Origin: Owenia fusiformis
Taxonomy: Eukaryota > Annelida > Polychaeta > Sabellida > Oweniidae
NCBI GenBank assembly: GCA_903813345.2
Contig: CAIIXF020000004.1
Coordinates: 1,092,513-1,156,512, forward strand
Length of the DNA stretch: 64,000 nucleotides
Direction: 5' to 3'
Below the pieces are notes generated by a model, which searched no databases, had not been told where the DNA came from, and saw nothing but the letters and a program-made list of their open reading frames with translations. Below, piece by piece: positions 1-11,025 of the stretch; the first letter of the stretch is position 1, and every line of letters starts with the position of its first letter. The position numbers were made by a program, and so were the translations under genes.

Positions 1-715
1 TTGGCTACTCAAAGTGGATTTAGAGATCATACTCCACCATTATTTAAAGAATTAGGAATTCTCACCATTTCTGATATAGTTAAAGTCAATGTGGCAGAAG
101 TCTTCTTTAAGTGGCAAAATAATGAAAATAACCTTCATGATATATTTCCCAACTTAATTATTTAAAAGACATATTGAACTACATAAGTATGATACAAGAG
201 GTAAATATAACTATGCCTTGCCTAAATTTAAAACAGGAACCTTTGGCAAAAAGATGCTTTCATTTTCTGGACCATCAATTTGGAATGGCCTCCCATCAGA
301 AATAAAAAAAATCAAGGTCAAGTAAATGTCTTAAGTCTAAATATAAGAAACATATTCTGGCGTTGTATGCATGATCTTCTTCTTTTTTATATTTATGTAC
401 TGCAGCCTCCTTATCCATGTTCTATCTCCTTTATAGAAATATATACAGATATAACTCCAAGCCTGGGAACTGGACACTAAACTAGTTAGCTTTTTATCTA
501 TGATGCACCTCTCCCTCCCTCTTCGAATTTCACTTAGACAAAACACAACCTTGACATGTTTGATTCATTGACCTTACCTTGCTCTTAATATTTGTAATAT
601 TATAGTTCTACATGTACGGGTATAAACATCGGGAATGATGTCACCTGTTAATTATTTTATATGTAACATGTATTATTGTATTATTAAGGAATAAATTGAA
701 TTGAATTGATTTGAA
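1..715 (+). mobile_element. 3' fragment of a CR1/jockey-like LINE
   Basis: The first 330 bases translate, with one frame change near 165, to a typical C-terminal part of a non-LTR reverse transcriptase. Readable pieces are RDHTPPLFKELGIL, HKYDTRGKYNY and SGPSIWNGLPSEIKKI; the last resembles the GP-x-WN-LP segment common near the end of such proteins. About 350 bases of untranslated sequence follow, ending near 690-715 in short TTGAA-type repeats, a tail type seen in several LINE clades. The frame change and left truncation make it a dead copy. Family assignment beyond LINE is inference. Confidence 0.72.
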
Positions 716-1108
716 TAAATACACCTATTGAAATCCTCAGAAAATAGCCAAAATGTAACATACGAGAGTCCGAAATATGTTGCGATACTTTCCCTCCTCA
801 TTTTAACTTCTTTGTCATAATAAGACTCTATAATGATAATCAGATTACTCATAAAGTAGCATGTCCCAAACATAATCGAAATGTATGAGCAATTGCATAC
901 GTATAGTTTTGTAAACGATCAACAAATATTTGTTTATTGTACATATATGAACACATTTTCAAATAATCTCTTAAGATAAATAAGAATGCAGTTATACTTG
1001 CATTGCTAAGTTCCAATAAATTTAATTATACTAACAAGATAAACGAGATTAAAAAACAAGAGACTTGGATGCAATCACGTTGTTATGTATAAGTCTATTT
1101 TGTTTCAG
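716..1108. other. intergenic or intronic sequence, no feature seen
   Basis: AT-rich sequence with no coding signal that I can defend. Its right end is a polypyrimidine tract and TTTCAG acceptor for the exon at 1109. Confidence 0.5.
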
Positions 1109-1228
1109 CTGAATTGGAAGCTGTCTATGCTGGTTGTAGGAGGCCATTTCCGAACGACAGTCTAAATGGCCATACAGTTTATGAAGACCTAACGATAGAG
1201 CTGTGCATTCATGATTGCAGACAAAAAG
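1109..1228 (+). CDS. WSC-domain exon, first half
   Basis: The exon is bounded by a TGTTTCAG acceptor and an AAAAAG|GTAATA donor. It is 120 nt long, phase 1 at both ends. It encodes a peptide with YAGCRRPFPN, then YEDLTIELCIHDCRQK, matching the first half of a WSC domain (Tyr-x-Gly-Cys start, Leu-Thr-x-Glu-x-Cys middle, then Cys-x-x-x-Cys). The second half of the same domain is at 6866-7029, also phase 1. WSC domains are extracellular, cysteine-rich, putative carbohydrate-binding modules, so the parent protein is probably secreted or a membrane receptor. The rest of the gene lies left of the window. The donor region is copied in the array that follows. Confidence 0.72.
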
Positions 1229-1715
1229 GTAATACCACAATTATACTTGTAATTGATCAATAATGTGTCTCGTTAATATGCGAGTTTGAATACACCTTAT
1301 GATAACCTAACGCTGCAGGTGTACATTGATGATTCCAGACAAAAAGGTAATACCACATTTCTACTTGAAATTGATTAATATGTCTAATTAATATGCTAAT
1401 TGGAATACACCTTATGATAACCTAACGCTGCAGGTGTACATGAATGATTGCAGACAAAAAGGTAATACCACATTTCTACTTGAAATTGATTAATATGTCT
1501 AATTAATATGCTATTTGGAATACACCTTTTGATAACCTAACGCTGCAGGTGTACATTGATGATTGCAGACAAAAAGGTAATACCACATTTCTACTTGCAA
1601 TTGATTAATATGTCTAATTAATATGCTAATTGGAATACACCTTATGATAACCTAACGCTGCAGGTGTACATTGATGATTGCAGACAAAAAGGAAATACCA
1701 TAATTCTTGCAATTG
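1229..1715 (+). repeat. 115-bp tandem array copying the WSC exon end and donor
   Basis: Four units follow the exon at a spacing of 115 bp (GTACA landmark at 1321, 1436, 1551 and 1666). Each carries a version of the exon end (CTAACGCTGCAGGTGTAC, then GATTGCAGACAAAAAG) followed by intron-like GTAATACCAC. Three units keep the donor GT (about 1347, 1462, 1577); the last reads GGAAATACC and has lost it. Since 115 is not a multiple of 3, using a later donor would shift frame. Confidence 0.85.
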
Positions 1716-2039
1716 ATTAATGTGTATAGAAATTAATGAATAATTTGAAAGATGGATCTCTAGATATTGTAGAATCATACTGCAAGACTAATGCTAAAAT
1801 ACGATGAATGACTGTACATCTTTCGCAAATGGTATTCCACGAAGCCTGGAGGGCTAGTGTATGTATGTATGTATATCTTTATTGCCCTTTATGAAAAGGA
1901 GATACATGTATACAGTGTACAATGAAAATAAAGTGGAATAGCAGTGTGGAGTAGCAACTTGGAAAAGTGTCACATGTATTCAACTAAAGTAGCATAAACT
2001 ATTTGTTCCAATAGGAGTTACACGTTTTAACCTCTACGG
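1716..2039. other. intronic sequence with a short TATG microsatellite
   Basis: No gene seen. A short run of TATG units lies near 1857-1875. Confidence 0.45.
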
Positions 2040-3060
2040 GAAAGAAGTATAATTCAACTCATCTCTGTCCTCTACTTCATCTACTTCATTTAATTCATAC
2101 ATTGTTTCATTTTGATCGTTTTCAAGAAAGAAGTATAATTCAACTCATCTATGTCCTCTACTTCATCTTTTTCATTTAATTCATACATTGTTTCAATTTG
2201 ATTATTTCAAGAAAGAAATAAAATTCAACTCATCTCTGTCCTCTACTTCAGTTAATCCATACATTGTTTCATTTTGATCGTTTTCAGGAAAGACGTATAA
2301 TTCAACTCATCTCTGTCCTCTACTTCATCTTTTTCATTTAATTCATACATTGTTTCATTTTGATTATTTCAAGAAAGAAGTATAATTCAACTCATCTCTG
2401 TCCTCTACTTCATCTTTTTCATTTAATTCATACATTGTTTCATTTTGATTATTTCAAGAAAGAAGTATAATTCAACTCATCTCTGTCCTCTACTTCATCT
2501 TTTTCATTTAATTCATACATTGTTTCATTTTGATTATTTCAAGAAAGAAGTATAATTCAACTCATCTCTGTCCTCTACTTCATCTTTTTCATTTAATTCA
2601 TACATTGTTTCATTTTGATTATTTCAAGAAAGAAGTATAATTCAACTCATCTCTGTCCTCTAATTCATCTACTTCAGTTAATTCATACATTTTTCCATTT
2701 TGATCATTTTCTGGAAAGAAGTAAAATTTAACTCATCTCTGTCCTCTACTTCATCTTCTTCATTTAATTATTTCATTTTGATCATTTCAAGAAAGAAGTA
2801 TAATTCAACTTGATTATGTTCAGTAAAGAAGTATATTTCAACTCATCTCTGTCCTCTACTACATTAAATTAATACATTGTTTCATTTTGATTATTTTCAG
2901 GAAAGAATAATAATTTAATACATCCCTGTCCTCTGATTCATTTTCTTAATTTAATTTATATATTGTTTCATTTTGACTATTTCAGGAAAGAAGTATAACT
3001 TAACCCATCTCTGTTCTCTATTTCATCTACTTTATCAATACATTGTTTCATTCTGATCAT
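2040..3060. repeat. 85-bp satellite, about 11-12 copies
   Basis: Units begin with GAAAGAAGTATAATTCAACT and recur every 85 bp in the regular core (2373, 2458, 2543); edge copies are diverged and partly deleted. On the minus strand each unit reads as a short acidic peptide, ETMYELNEKDEVEDRDELNY followed by TSF, before a stop. A diverged single relative on the same strand is at about 3130-3235. The 85-bp period cannot keep one frame, so the array itself is not a long coding region. Confidence 0.85.
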
Positions 3061-3889
3061 TTTCATATTTCTCAAAATTCACTGTTAAGAATAAAAGAGA
3101 GCCTTACTCTTAGGCTTATTTTAGAAATTTGGAGATTGACCAAATGTGGATCCTTCTCTTTCCTCTATGTCATCTTACTCTTCTAAGTCATACTTTGCTT
3201 TATTTGGATCATGTGCAGCTCCTTTTCCCAGCATGTAGCAAAAGGAGCTAGTAAATGTTAAAGAGAGAATCAGAGATAGCGAACAGCCTAACAAAAAATT
3301 GTTCAAATTTTAAAATAATTCGGGCTTATGTCATTCCTTTTTATGTCTCTTTTCTAAAAATCCCCAAAGCGCACACTTTATTTCAGGAAAACTAAAGATT
3401 TTTACAATGATGCGTTATTTATTTTCTATAAGAATGGTTACCAGGGAGAATTTAAACATTTTTCACCCATTTTTGCATATTGAATCCATGATAATTTCAC
3501 TAATTTATTATATGTCGAAGATCTTTTAGGAGATATTGTATTTGAGATTTTAAGGAACAGATTGGTAGGTCAATTGAACATGTTGCTTGCAATTTTGTCA
3601 CGCCCATAGATCTGATTCTGCCTTTAACTAGTACACGAGAGAGCTGCTTACAAGAGTGCTACTAGCTCGATAAGTGGCCTGTGCTGGCTTAAACTGTCTA
3701 TAATTCTTGCCAAGATAAAGATACCAGTTCCAGTCTGATTAATACCACGCCCTTTGATCGTTAAAATGGGATGGAGGGGGGGGGGCAAGACAAAATTTAA
3801 AATTGAATTTCTGAATGAATAGGCGTAGGGTATGGTAGAATATTTTTTGCGATTTTTTAACCCATACGCTTCTAAGATATGATATTAAA
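3061..3889. other. intronic sequence, no gene seen
   Basis: Contains the diverged relative of the 85-bp unit near 3130-3235 (minus strand DPNKAKYDLEE, stop, DDIEEREGSTF) and a G run near 3774-3784. Nothing else is supported. Confidence 0.4.
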
Positions 3890-4074
3890 AAGGCGCAAGG
3901 CCACCAACGGACACAAGTCTACGTTTTTGCTATAAATCAAGCAGCAATAGTCTACATGACCTATTATAAATACTTGTAAGTGACGTTATTATAACTAAAT
4001 TAATGCCTTGCTGACTTTATTAAATAAATTTCCAAACGTTACATAAAAAATAATCGAAAATAATTAATTTGGGA

Positions 4075-4305
4075 CGGAGGAGGGCGGAGAAAGGGGGAGC
4101 AATATGTACTATATTAGACATGATACGAGAGGTATTAGTCCTATGACTCGAAATCTCCCCATTTTCTCATTCTTCAGAGGTGTAACATCCAGTTTCTTAC
4201 GAAGTTAATGATTTCATTTTCCAAATACACGCGTTCCTAAAAAGTTGTTTCACTTTATAGATATATTGCTCCCCCTCCGCCCCCCCCCCCTCCGCCCCAT
4301 TTTAT
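4075..4305. repeat. G/C-rich hairpin inside the 3.9-kb element
   Basis: GGGCGGAGAAAGGGGGAGCA near 4083 is complementary to the region around TTGCTCCCCCTCCGCCCCCC near 4265. The arms are separated by about 170 bases. Confidence 0.55.
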
Positions 4306-4859
4306 TTTTATGTCCCCACCACATAGTGTGGGGCCATATTGTCGGCCTAGGCGCGTCCGTCTGTCGGTCCGTCTGTCCGTCTGTCTGTCCGTACGTCCGG
4401 CAGTTTTCTCCAAAACCGCTACAGATATCACCTTCAAATTTTCAGGGATAACTTATGAGTGCATACAGATGTGGATGTAAAAAAATTAACTCGATACCTA
4501 CTTCCTGTCGGCCATTTTGAAGTCAAATGCTAAAATCCTTGTCTGCAAACTTTAAGAAAAACTGCTTCACAGTTGCTTTTAAAACTTTAACATCTTGTTC
4601 AGCTCACTTCATTCTAGATCTGATTAGGTTTTGGACCTGCTAGCTCAGTCATGTCAGCCATTTTGAATGTCTTAAGAAAAGTTAGCGCGCGATAATACTT
4701 TGTATCATATTGAATGGTGTTTTTGAGTTTTCATACTTTAACTATTTAGTAGCTTTATAAATAATTTCAGATGTACTTTGCTGTAAAAGCCTACTTTGTT
4801 GTTAACAGTAGTTATATGTGATAATTTTGTAAAAAGAAATCAGCAAAAACTTATAAGGA

Positions 4860-5740
4860 CTTTTTTATTGTCGGCCATTTTGGATTTTTCGGTCCTAAAA
4901 TCTTGTCTGGGAAGTCTTGTCTGCGCGTTTTCAGGTGAACCGTTTGGTGGATCAATTTCAAATTTTCAGGGATGATTCTTAGTATAAAAATCTAGATCTC
5001 ATTAGTTTTTTGGCATTCTGGGTAAATGTCAAGGCAGCCATTTTGGATTTTCCGTCCTAAAATCTTGTCTGTAAAGTCTTGTCTACTCGTTTTCAGGTGA
5101 ATCGTTTCGTAGATCAATTTCAAATTTTCAGGAATGATTCTTAGTATGAAAATCTAGAACTGATTAGTTTTTTTGCATTCTGGGTAAATGTCAAGGCAGC
5201 CATTTTGGATTTTCCGTCTTAAAATCTTGCCTGTAAAGTCTTGTCTCCGCGTTTTTAGGAGAACAGTTTGATAGATCAATTTCAAATTTTCAGGGATGAT
5301 TCTTTGTATGAAAATCTACATCTGATTACTTTTTTTGCATTCTGCGTAAATGTTAAGGCAGCCATTTTGGATTTTCTGTCCTAAAATCTTGTCTGTAAAG
5401 TCTTGTCTACCCGTTTTCAGGTGAACCGTTTGGTAGATCAATTTCATATTTTCAGGGATGATTCTTAGTATGAAAATCTACAAACAGATTAGTTTTTTGA
5501 CATTCTGGGTAAATGTCAAGGCAGCCATTTTGGATTTTCCATCCTGAAATCTTGTCTGTAAAGTCTTGCTTACATGTTTTCTGGTTAACTGTGTGACGGA
5601 TCAATTTCCAATTTTCAGGGGTGGTTCTTAGTATGAAAATCTAGAACTGACTAAATTTTTGGCATTCTGGGTAAATTTTAAGGTGGCCACTTTGGATTTT
5701 CCGTCCTCAAATTGTGTTGGTAAAGTCTTGTCTACTCATT
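4860..5740. repeat. six diverged ~163-bp direct repeats
   Basis: The block GCCATTTTGGATTTTCCGTC recurs at about 4872, 5036, 5198, 5361, 5523 and 5686. Each is followed by CTAAAATCTTGTCTGTAAAG, then TCAATTTCAAATTTTCAGGG. The array is the core of the element at 3890-5972. A short (GTCCGTCT)n run precedes it at 4355-4400. Confidence 0.8.
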
Positions 5741-5972
5741 TTCAGGATAACCATTTCACGGGATCACCACTTGGTGGGGACATTTTGTACACATTTGTGT
5801 TCTTGTTTCATTTTTATACAACGTATTAAAACTTATTTTATAAAGCCAGCAATGGCATTAATTTAGTTTGATAACGTCACTTACAAGTATCTATAATAGT
5901 TCATGTAGACTATTGCTGCTTGATTTATAGCAAAAACGTTGACTTGTGCACGTTGGTGGCCCTGCGCCTTTT

Positions 5973-6865
5973 TTAATAGATCTAAAGGATGTAGGAATGG
6001 TATAATAAAATGACAATGAACTCACAATTTTTTCACTTGGCACCTTTTGAGGTGAATCCCGGCTATGGCATTAATGGTTGAGAAATAGGGATCGAAACCA
6101 ACCATAGTTTTCTCCTGATGACCATTGTGAATTGTTGTGTTTTATGGATTATGATGACGGCTTTGCGAACGGATGTTGACCCTTTGAATTGCCTATGGAC
6201 TTCGAGACTGGATGTTATCTATCTCACTTCATTTGAGACTTTCATGAGTACTAGTATCTACAATTATTATCAATTATTATCTACAATTGGCGATCAAGTT
6301 TTTCAAGTTTTCTTCAACATATATTGTAATGACTTCAGTATGAATGAAATGTCCCTTGGTGTTCTGGTCCTGGATTGTGATATTGGTTCTCGATTGGAGG
6401 GGGAAGGGGGATGTTTCTTTTCATGTTAGTTCATGGTTTTTGGGATATATAGGGTCTACTTTTCTTATGACAGATTTAAACTTACAGTTTGCTTTTCTTG
6501 TTGGGTTTCTTTAAAGTTTTTAGTCACCCTTCCTTTTGGCATTTGCGCTTATATATTCATATTTTAGAAGAGTATCGATTCAGAAAAAATCTCAGAAGAC
6601 CTAACATATTCTACCATACCGTGCGCATATCCATTCAGCAATTCAATAGTAAACTTTTCTTGAAAAAATAAATCTTCCAGATTTGTTGAATTTTCTAGCA
6701 GAAATTGCCTACTCCCCTCTCCGTCCTATTTTCACGATCACCGGGCGTGAATACGGGGAGCTACTTCTACCTTCAGATATCAAATTACATTATCCTACCA
6801 CACTAATATATGCATTGTGGTGTCTCGAGTGAAATAATTGTAACTTAAATAAACTATAATTTCAG
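5973..6865. other. intronic sequence before WSC exon 2
   Basis: Contains a 103-codon open stretch at 6118-6429 that resembles no family I recognise and is probably chance. It ends in the TATAATTTCAG acceptor. Confidence 0.4.
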
Positions 6866-7029
6866 GAATAAGGTTAGCAGGCCTCTATGGCGGATCCAAA
6901 TGCTTATGTGGAACACGGGGAGGTAATCTCAGTCCGAATGGCTGTACAATACCTTGTACAGGGAACGCAGACCAGATATGTGGCGGGATTGATAATGGAT
7001 CTCCAAGCATGTCCATATATCGTGTGCAA
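6866..7029 (+). CDS. WSC-domain exon, second half
   Basis: After the acceptor ATAATTTCAG the phase-1 frame reads RLAGLYGGSKCLCGTRGG, then CTIPCTGNADQICGG, then SMSIYRVQ and a stop at 7030-7032. LAGLYGG-x-CLCG followed by C-x-x-x-C-x-GN-x-x-QICGG and a terminal YRV is the conserved second half of a WSC domain and joins in phase with the exon at 1109-1228. There is no convincing donor after YRV, and degenerate LINE sequence starts within tens of bases. Either this is a truncated last exon or the LINE insertion removed its donor. The other cysteine-rich modules expected beside a WSC domain were not found here. Confidence 0.72.
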
Positions 7030-7032
7030 TAA

Positions 7033-8440
7033 TAATACTGGACCACTGTTATGTGGGCCAATATCCCACACTTGTATATAAACTCAAACAATGACCTACT
7101 TCTTGGAGCTGTTTATATCCCTCCATATAACACTAAATATTCTAAGCTTGAGGCATTCGATGAGATTGAAATCGATATCCATTTACTAAAAAAACAATAA
7201 AGAATTGTGCTTATGTGATGATTTTAATGCGCATATTGGAACACTCACAGACATTCTCGTCAATGATAATGATAACACAATGACTGATAACACGGAATTA
7301 ACAGATCAATTAGCTATGCTAGAATGTCGACAGAAAGACACAGTGTCGTTCCAAAAGTAGATGGATATGGCACATGATTAATCGAGTTATGCAAAATGAA
7401 CTACTAATTGCGAATGGAAGATGTGGACAAGACAAAGGAGTGGGTAAGTCTACAACCAGAGAGACATCAGTGATTGACTATGTGATAACCACTGTTACTT
7501 TATGAGTCTTCTGAAAGATTTCATAATACAATGACTTTGATGGAATTATATCAGTCGAGATATACATTGTGGTATAGAATTGACATTATAGCTAAATATA
7601 AGCGACACTGAAACAGTTATTCTAGCCCCTACTCATATTACCCGCAATTCATCACTCTCACCAAGTAATAAACCACGCCCTAGAGGGAATAATGAGAAAT
7701 CTGAAGAGTTTCTCAACGGTATTAATACACCTACAGTAACATCTATAAGTAGCAGAATAGCAAGAGACGAACTGTACATAGAAGATGCACAACTGAAATA
7801 AGTGAACTTTTCGAGGAAGCAGCATTATCAACATTTGGAATGACTACAAAGAAACCGAGACAAATAACTTCAAGATTACGTAAAAAACAACAGAATGTAG
7901 AGACAAAGGAAGAGACTATAAAAAGGCCAAGAGGACGTTTTATGTAACAATATCAGATAAAACGAAAGACAATTTACTAGAAAAGGACAGCATACAAGAA
8001 AGAAATACGCAAAGCACAGACTTTATTTAAAAGAAGAAAAATAAAAGAACTAAAATCATTGAAAAGTAACGTTACAATAGAAAGGACTATTGGGCGATTA
8101 TCAGGGAACCTAAAAAATACAATTGCAAAGCAATAATGGACAGCTTATTACATTTCTTAAAATCTTTTAATTATAAATAATTGGGTTCAATAGATAATCA
8201 GCAGAATTTTAATGAGTCACATCAAATAGATAATACTTGTTTGGAAAATGATATGCTTAATGCTGAAATAACAGCAGATGAAATTAAGTTAATTGTTAAA
8301 AAACTGAAAAATGGTAAAAGTGTTGGTATAGATGGCATACTCAATGAATATATCAAATGTACTTTTGACATACTTACTAACTTTTATACTGTTTTTTAAG
8401 GTGCGGTGGAAGTTAACAGGAAGTGACAAAAAAAAGTTTC
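7033..8440 (+). mobile_element. degenerate LINE, endonuclease and start of RT
   Basis: In several frames the sequence resembles a non-LTR retrotransposon. LLLGAVYIPPYNTKYSKLEA and CDDFNAHIGTLTD come from the endonuclease; SVIDYVITTVT is a later endonuclease segment. ITADEIKLIVKKLKNGKSVG near 8270-8330 is the start of the reverse transcriptase. Multiple stops and frameshifts make it inactive. It ends before the RT active site. Confidence 0.75.
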
Positions 8441-8771
8441 AAAACCATTTTGAAAATTTATTTGAATCAAGATAATAGAGTCCTGTTTTGACCTCCAGTC
8501 AGTTTAACTAGTTCCACATATCATTCACATGACCAGGAACACAATGGAAATGATCAGAATGACCCAAAACATGATGAAATAACCTTTTCAGCCCTTTGAA
8601 AATGAAAAATAGCTCTAAATGATACAATCTTTGAAATTTTAGAAAATTGTCTAAAACAAAAATGGCTGTCATAAAAAGGAAAATAGATCGCTTTTCAATT
8701 AAGTTTTTTTCATTTCTTTCTTTTTCTCTTAATGACATCAAATTTTCAAAATTGTACCATTTAGAGCAGTA
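8441..8771. other. no feature seen
   Basis: AT-rich sequence. Short open stretches on both strands look like chance. Confidence 0.4.
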
Positions 8772-8773
8772 TA

Positions 8774-9398
8774 TACAGGGTGGGCCAAAAAAACGCCACT
8801 TTTTTTCAAAATGCTATAACTTTTTTTAATTTTTGATACAAAGTCATAAATCGCATACAAAATGAGACTTGAGGTTGTTATCTAGCCATGGATCATGAAT
8901 TCTACACTTTTGCTTGAATAAGATATGTTACCAGCGTCTCACTTAATCATGTGGTGTGCCATGAGAAAAAAGCATAATTTGCAAAATGTTCCTGAACTGT
9001 TTCACCCTGATGTCCACCAAGCTAATAGCCCTAATGCAAACCCCAGTGAGTATAGTGTATGGGAAGTTCTCCAGGAGATGGTATGAAGGCACCCAATCTA
9101 AAAAATTGCTCAACGAAAGCTGGCAATTAAGACACGTTGAAAAAATATAGCTAACATTTCATTGATATTGCTATATCAGCAAAGCGTCTAAAACTAAAAT
9201 CTATCATCAAATAGGGTGGCGGACCAATAGAACTCCTCTTTTAGATCAAATATAATCCCAGTTGAAGGACTTGTTACATTATATTGTTACTAAGAACCCT
9301 TGGCACTATATAACTGCAAAATTTTGGGTATGTAGGTTGGAAAATAAAAAAGTTATGGTGTCTTGAAAAAAAGTGGCGTTTTTTTGGCCCACCCTGTA
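8774..9398. mobile_element. 625-bp Tc1/mariner-derived element with 36-bp TIRs
   Basis: It starts TACAGGGTGGGCCAAAAAAA and ends with the near-perfect reverse complement TTTTTTTGGCCCACCCTGTA, flanked by TA. Inside, near 9030-9090, the plus strand reads ANSPNANPSEYSVWEVLQEM, a decayed form of the SPDLNPxDYSVW block around the third catalytic Asp of Tc1/mariner transposases. This is an internally deleted, non-autonomous copy. Confidence 0.85.
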
Positions 9399-10188
9399 TA
9401 AGTATACTCAGACATAAAGTATATCTCATGAATTTCAATTACAGGGACAACGTACATTTGAGTTGATAACGCACATTTCTGATTTTTTTTAATTACAATA
9501 AATACTTGAATATTTCTTAATCTCCACCCGTCCTAAATTGTGTAGAATAGAGAAACATATTATCATAAAAATAATCGACACTCTTAGACAACAGGGGAAA
9601 AAATTATCAAAGGTAATGTTAAAAACCCAACATTTTCCAACCGATCAATTTTGATGGGTAGATTGACTACGAAAAAAATCGAGCACTGTTCGAAAATCTT
9701 TTTATGTTATTAGAAAGTTAAATGTCTTCCTAAACGAATACACACGAAATTAAACATGAAATATTTCAAGTATTCCAAATATCAATTTTTTAAAACCTAC
9801 ACCACACCTGCATCTTCATCTTTGCTTCAAATCGGTTAAATAGTGACATCGTACATCGAAAGTGTTGTCGATGGTTAGGCGTGGTACACAAGAGTTGGAC
9901 GATTGTAAATGACGATCTTTCTTATCATCATCAATAACAAAAATTACGACTCCTAATAAAATGTGAAATTGAAAACATATTCGGGTGTTATCGTGGATTG
10001 TATACAATATCAGTCGATGCAATCAAAATTGAATAGCTAACATGAACATACAAAAGATAATTCAGGCAATAAACAATATGTTTCATTAGCCTTTAAATGT
10101 TTTTCAACTTCCAAATCCAAATATTTCAAATTCCAATATATGCACGAGATAACTATACAATTCTAAGTTACAATTTTGGATAATTATT
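9399..10188. other. no feature seen
   Basis: AT-rich spacer without coding signal or clear repeats. Confidence 0.4.
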
Positions 10189-10190
10189 AT

Positions 10191-10683
10191 ACAGGGTGGC
10201 CCAAAAAGAAATTAAATGATATCTCATTTTCTGCGAGGGCACACCCTGGCACAAATTCACTCAAGAATGTCAATTAGAAAATCTGTCTTTTCTAAAATTA
10301 ATCCATAATCCGAGTCAGTTTATCTTTGACAAAATTATTTTTAAAAAATGGGTGGATATGACATATTTATGATAATATATGTGAAAGCAAACCAAAAATA
10401 TTTAAGTTATTTTTTAATTGCTTTCACATATATTATCATTAATATGTCATAAGACAGAAATCCCAATTTTAGAAAATTGTATTTTTGAACATTTTTTGAA
10501 AATATCACCGAAAGCATACCTGGACGGAAAACGTGATATCTCTAAATATCAAAGTTGTTGATGCTATACAAGTACACCAATCTTTCTTCTATTCAACACT
10601 CTATCTTCAAAAAAATCGTGAAGATTCCTTCATCATTGAGAAAGATATTTCAAATATAGTGGGTGCTTTTGGGTCACCGTGTA
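10191..10683. mobile_element. ~490-bp mariner-like MITE with internal hairpin
   Basis: The left end ACAGGGTGGCCCAAAAAG pairs imperfectly with the right end CTTTTGGGTCACCGTGTAAT, and TA flanks both sides. Positions 10356-10451 form a hairpin: GATAATATATGTGAAAGCAA pairs with TTGCTTTCACATATATTATC. No coding remnant was recognised. Confidence 0.65.
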
Positions 10684-11020
10684 ATAGTACTTTAAATCAT
10701 GTGAGATAAAACATTTAGTTGCCAACAATTTAACTCAAATAATTTGGAGGTTTATTTTAATTTTTGTCAGCCATGAGTCAAAAAAATCTTATTTGCGATT
10801 CCAATGATGTACTAAAATACAAATTGCTTCATTCATGTAAGCCAAACAATTAATTTATATTCTAAATAAACATAATGCTCAACAAAGCATCGTTTTGGAT
10901 CTATAAAGATTATTTTATCGTATATCCTTTACATGATGAATGATGAAATGCTATTATATTAGAAAAATACAACCTTGTAAAGAGATACTGGCTTGTGGTT
11001 ATTCATGTACACAGGCAAAT
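10684..11020. other. no feature seen
   Basis: Plain AT-rich spacer. Confidence 0.4.
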
Positions 11021-11025
11021 TGACA

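Larger units (their letters stand above)
3890..5972. mobile_element. about 2.1-kb element with ~140-bp inverted ends
   Basis: The segment at 3890-4030 is repeated as its reverse complement at about 5835-5970. Shared blocks include GCAGCAATAGTCTACATGA, TACTTGTAAGTGACGTTAT and TTAATGCC. No transposase frame is visible, so this is a non-autonomous element. It holds a smaller hairpin (4075-4305) and an inner inverted pair: GTCCCCACCACATAGTGTGG near 4313 against CCACTTGGTGGGGACA near 5768. Confidence 0.7.

Noticed and set aside
6118-6429. 103-codon plus-strand frame
   Set aside because: No signature, no splice support, and composition like the surrounding intron.
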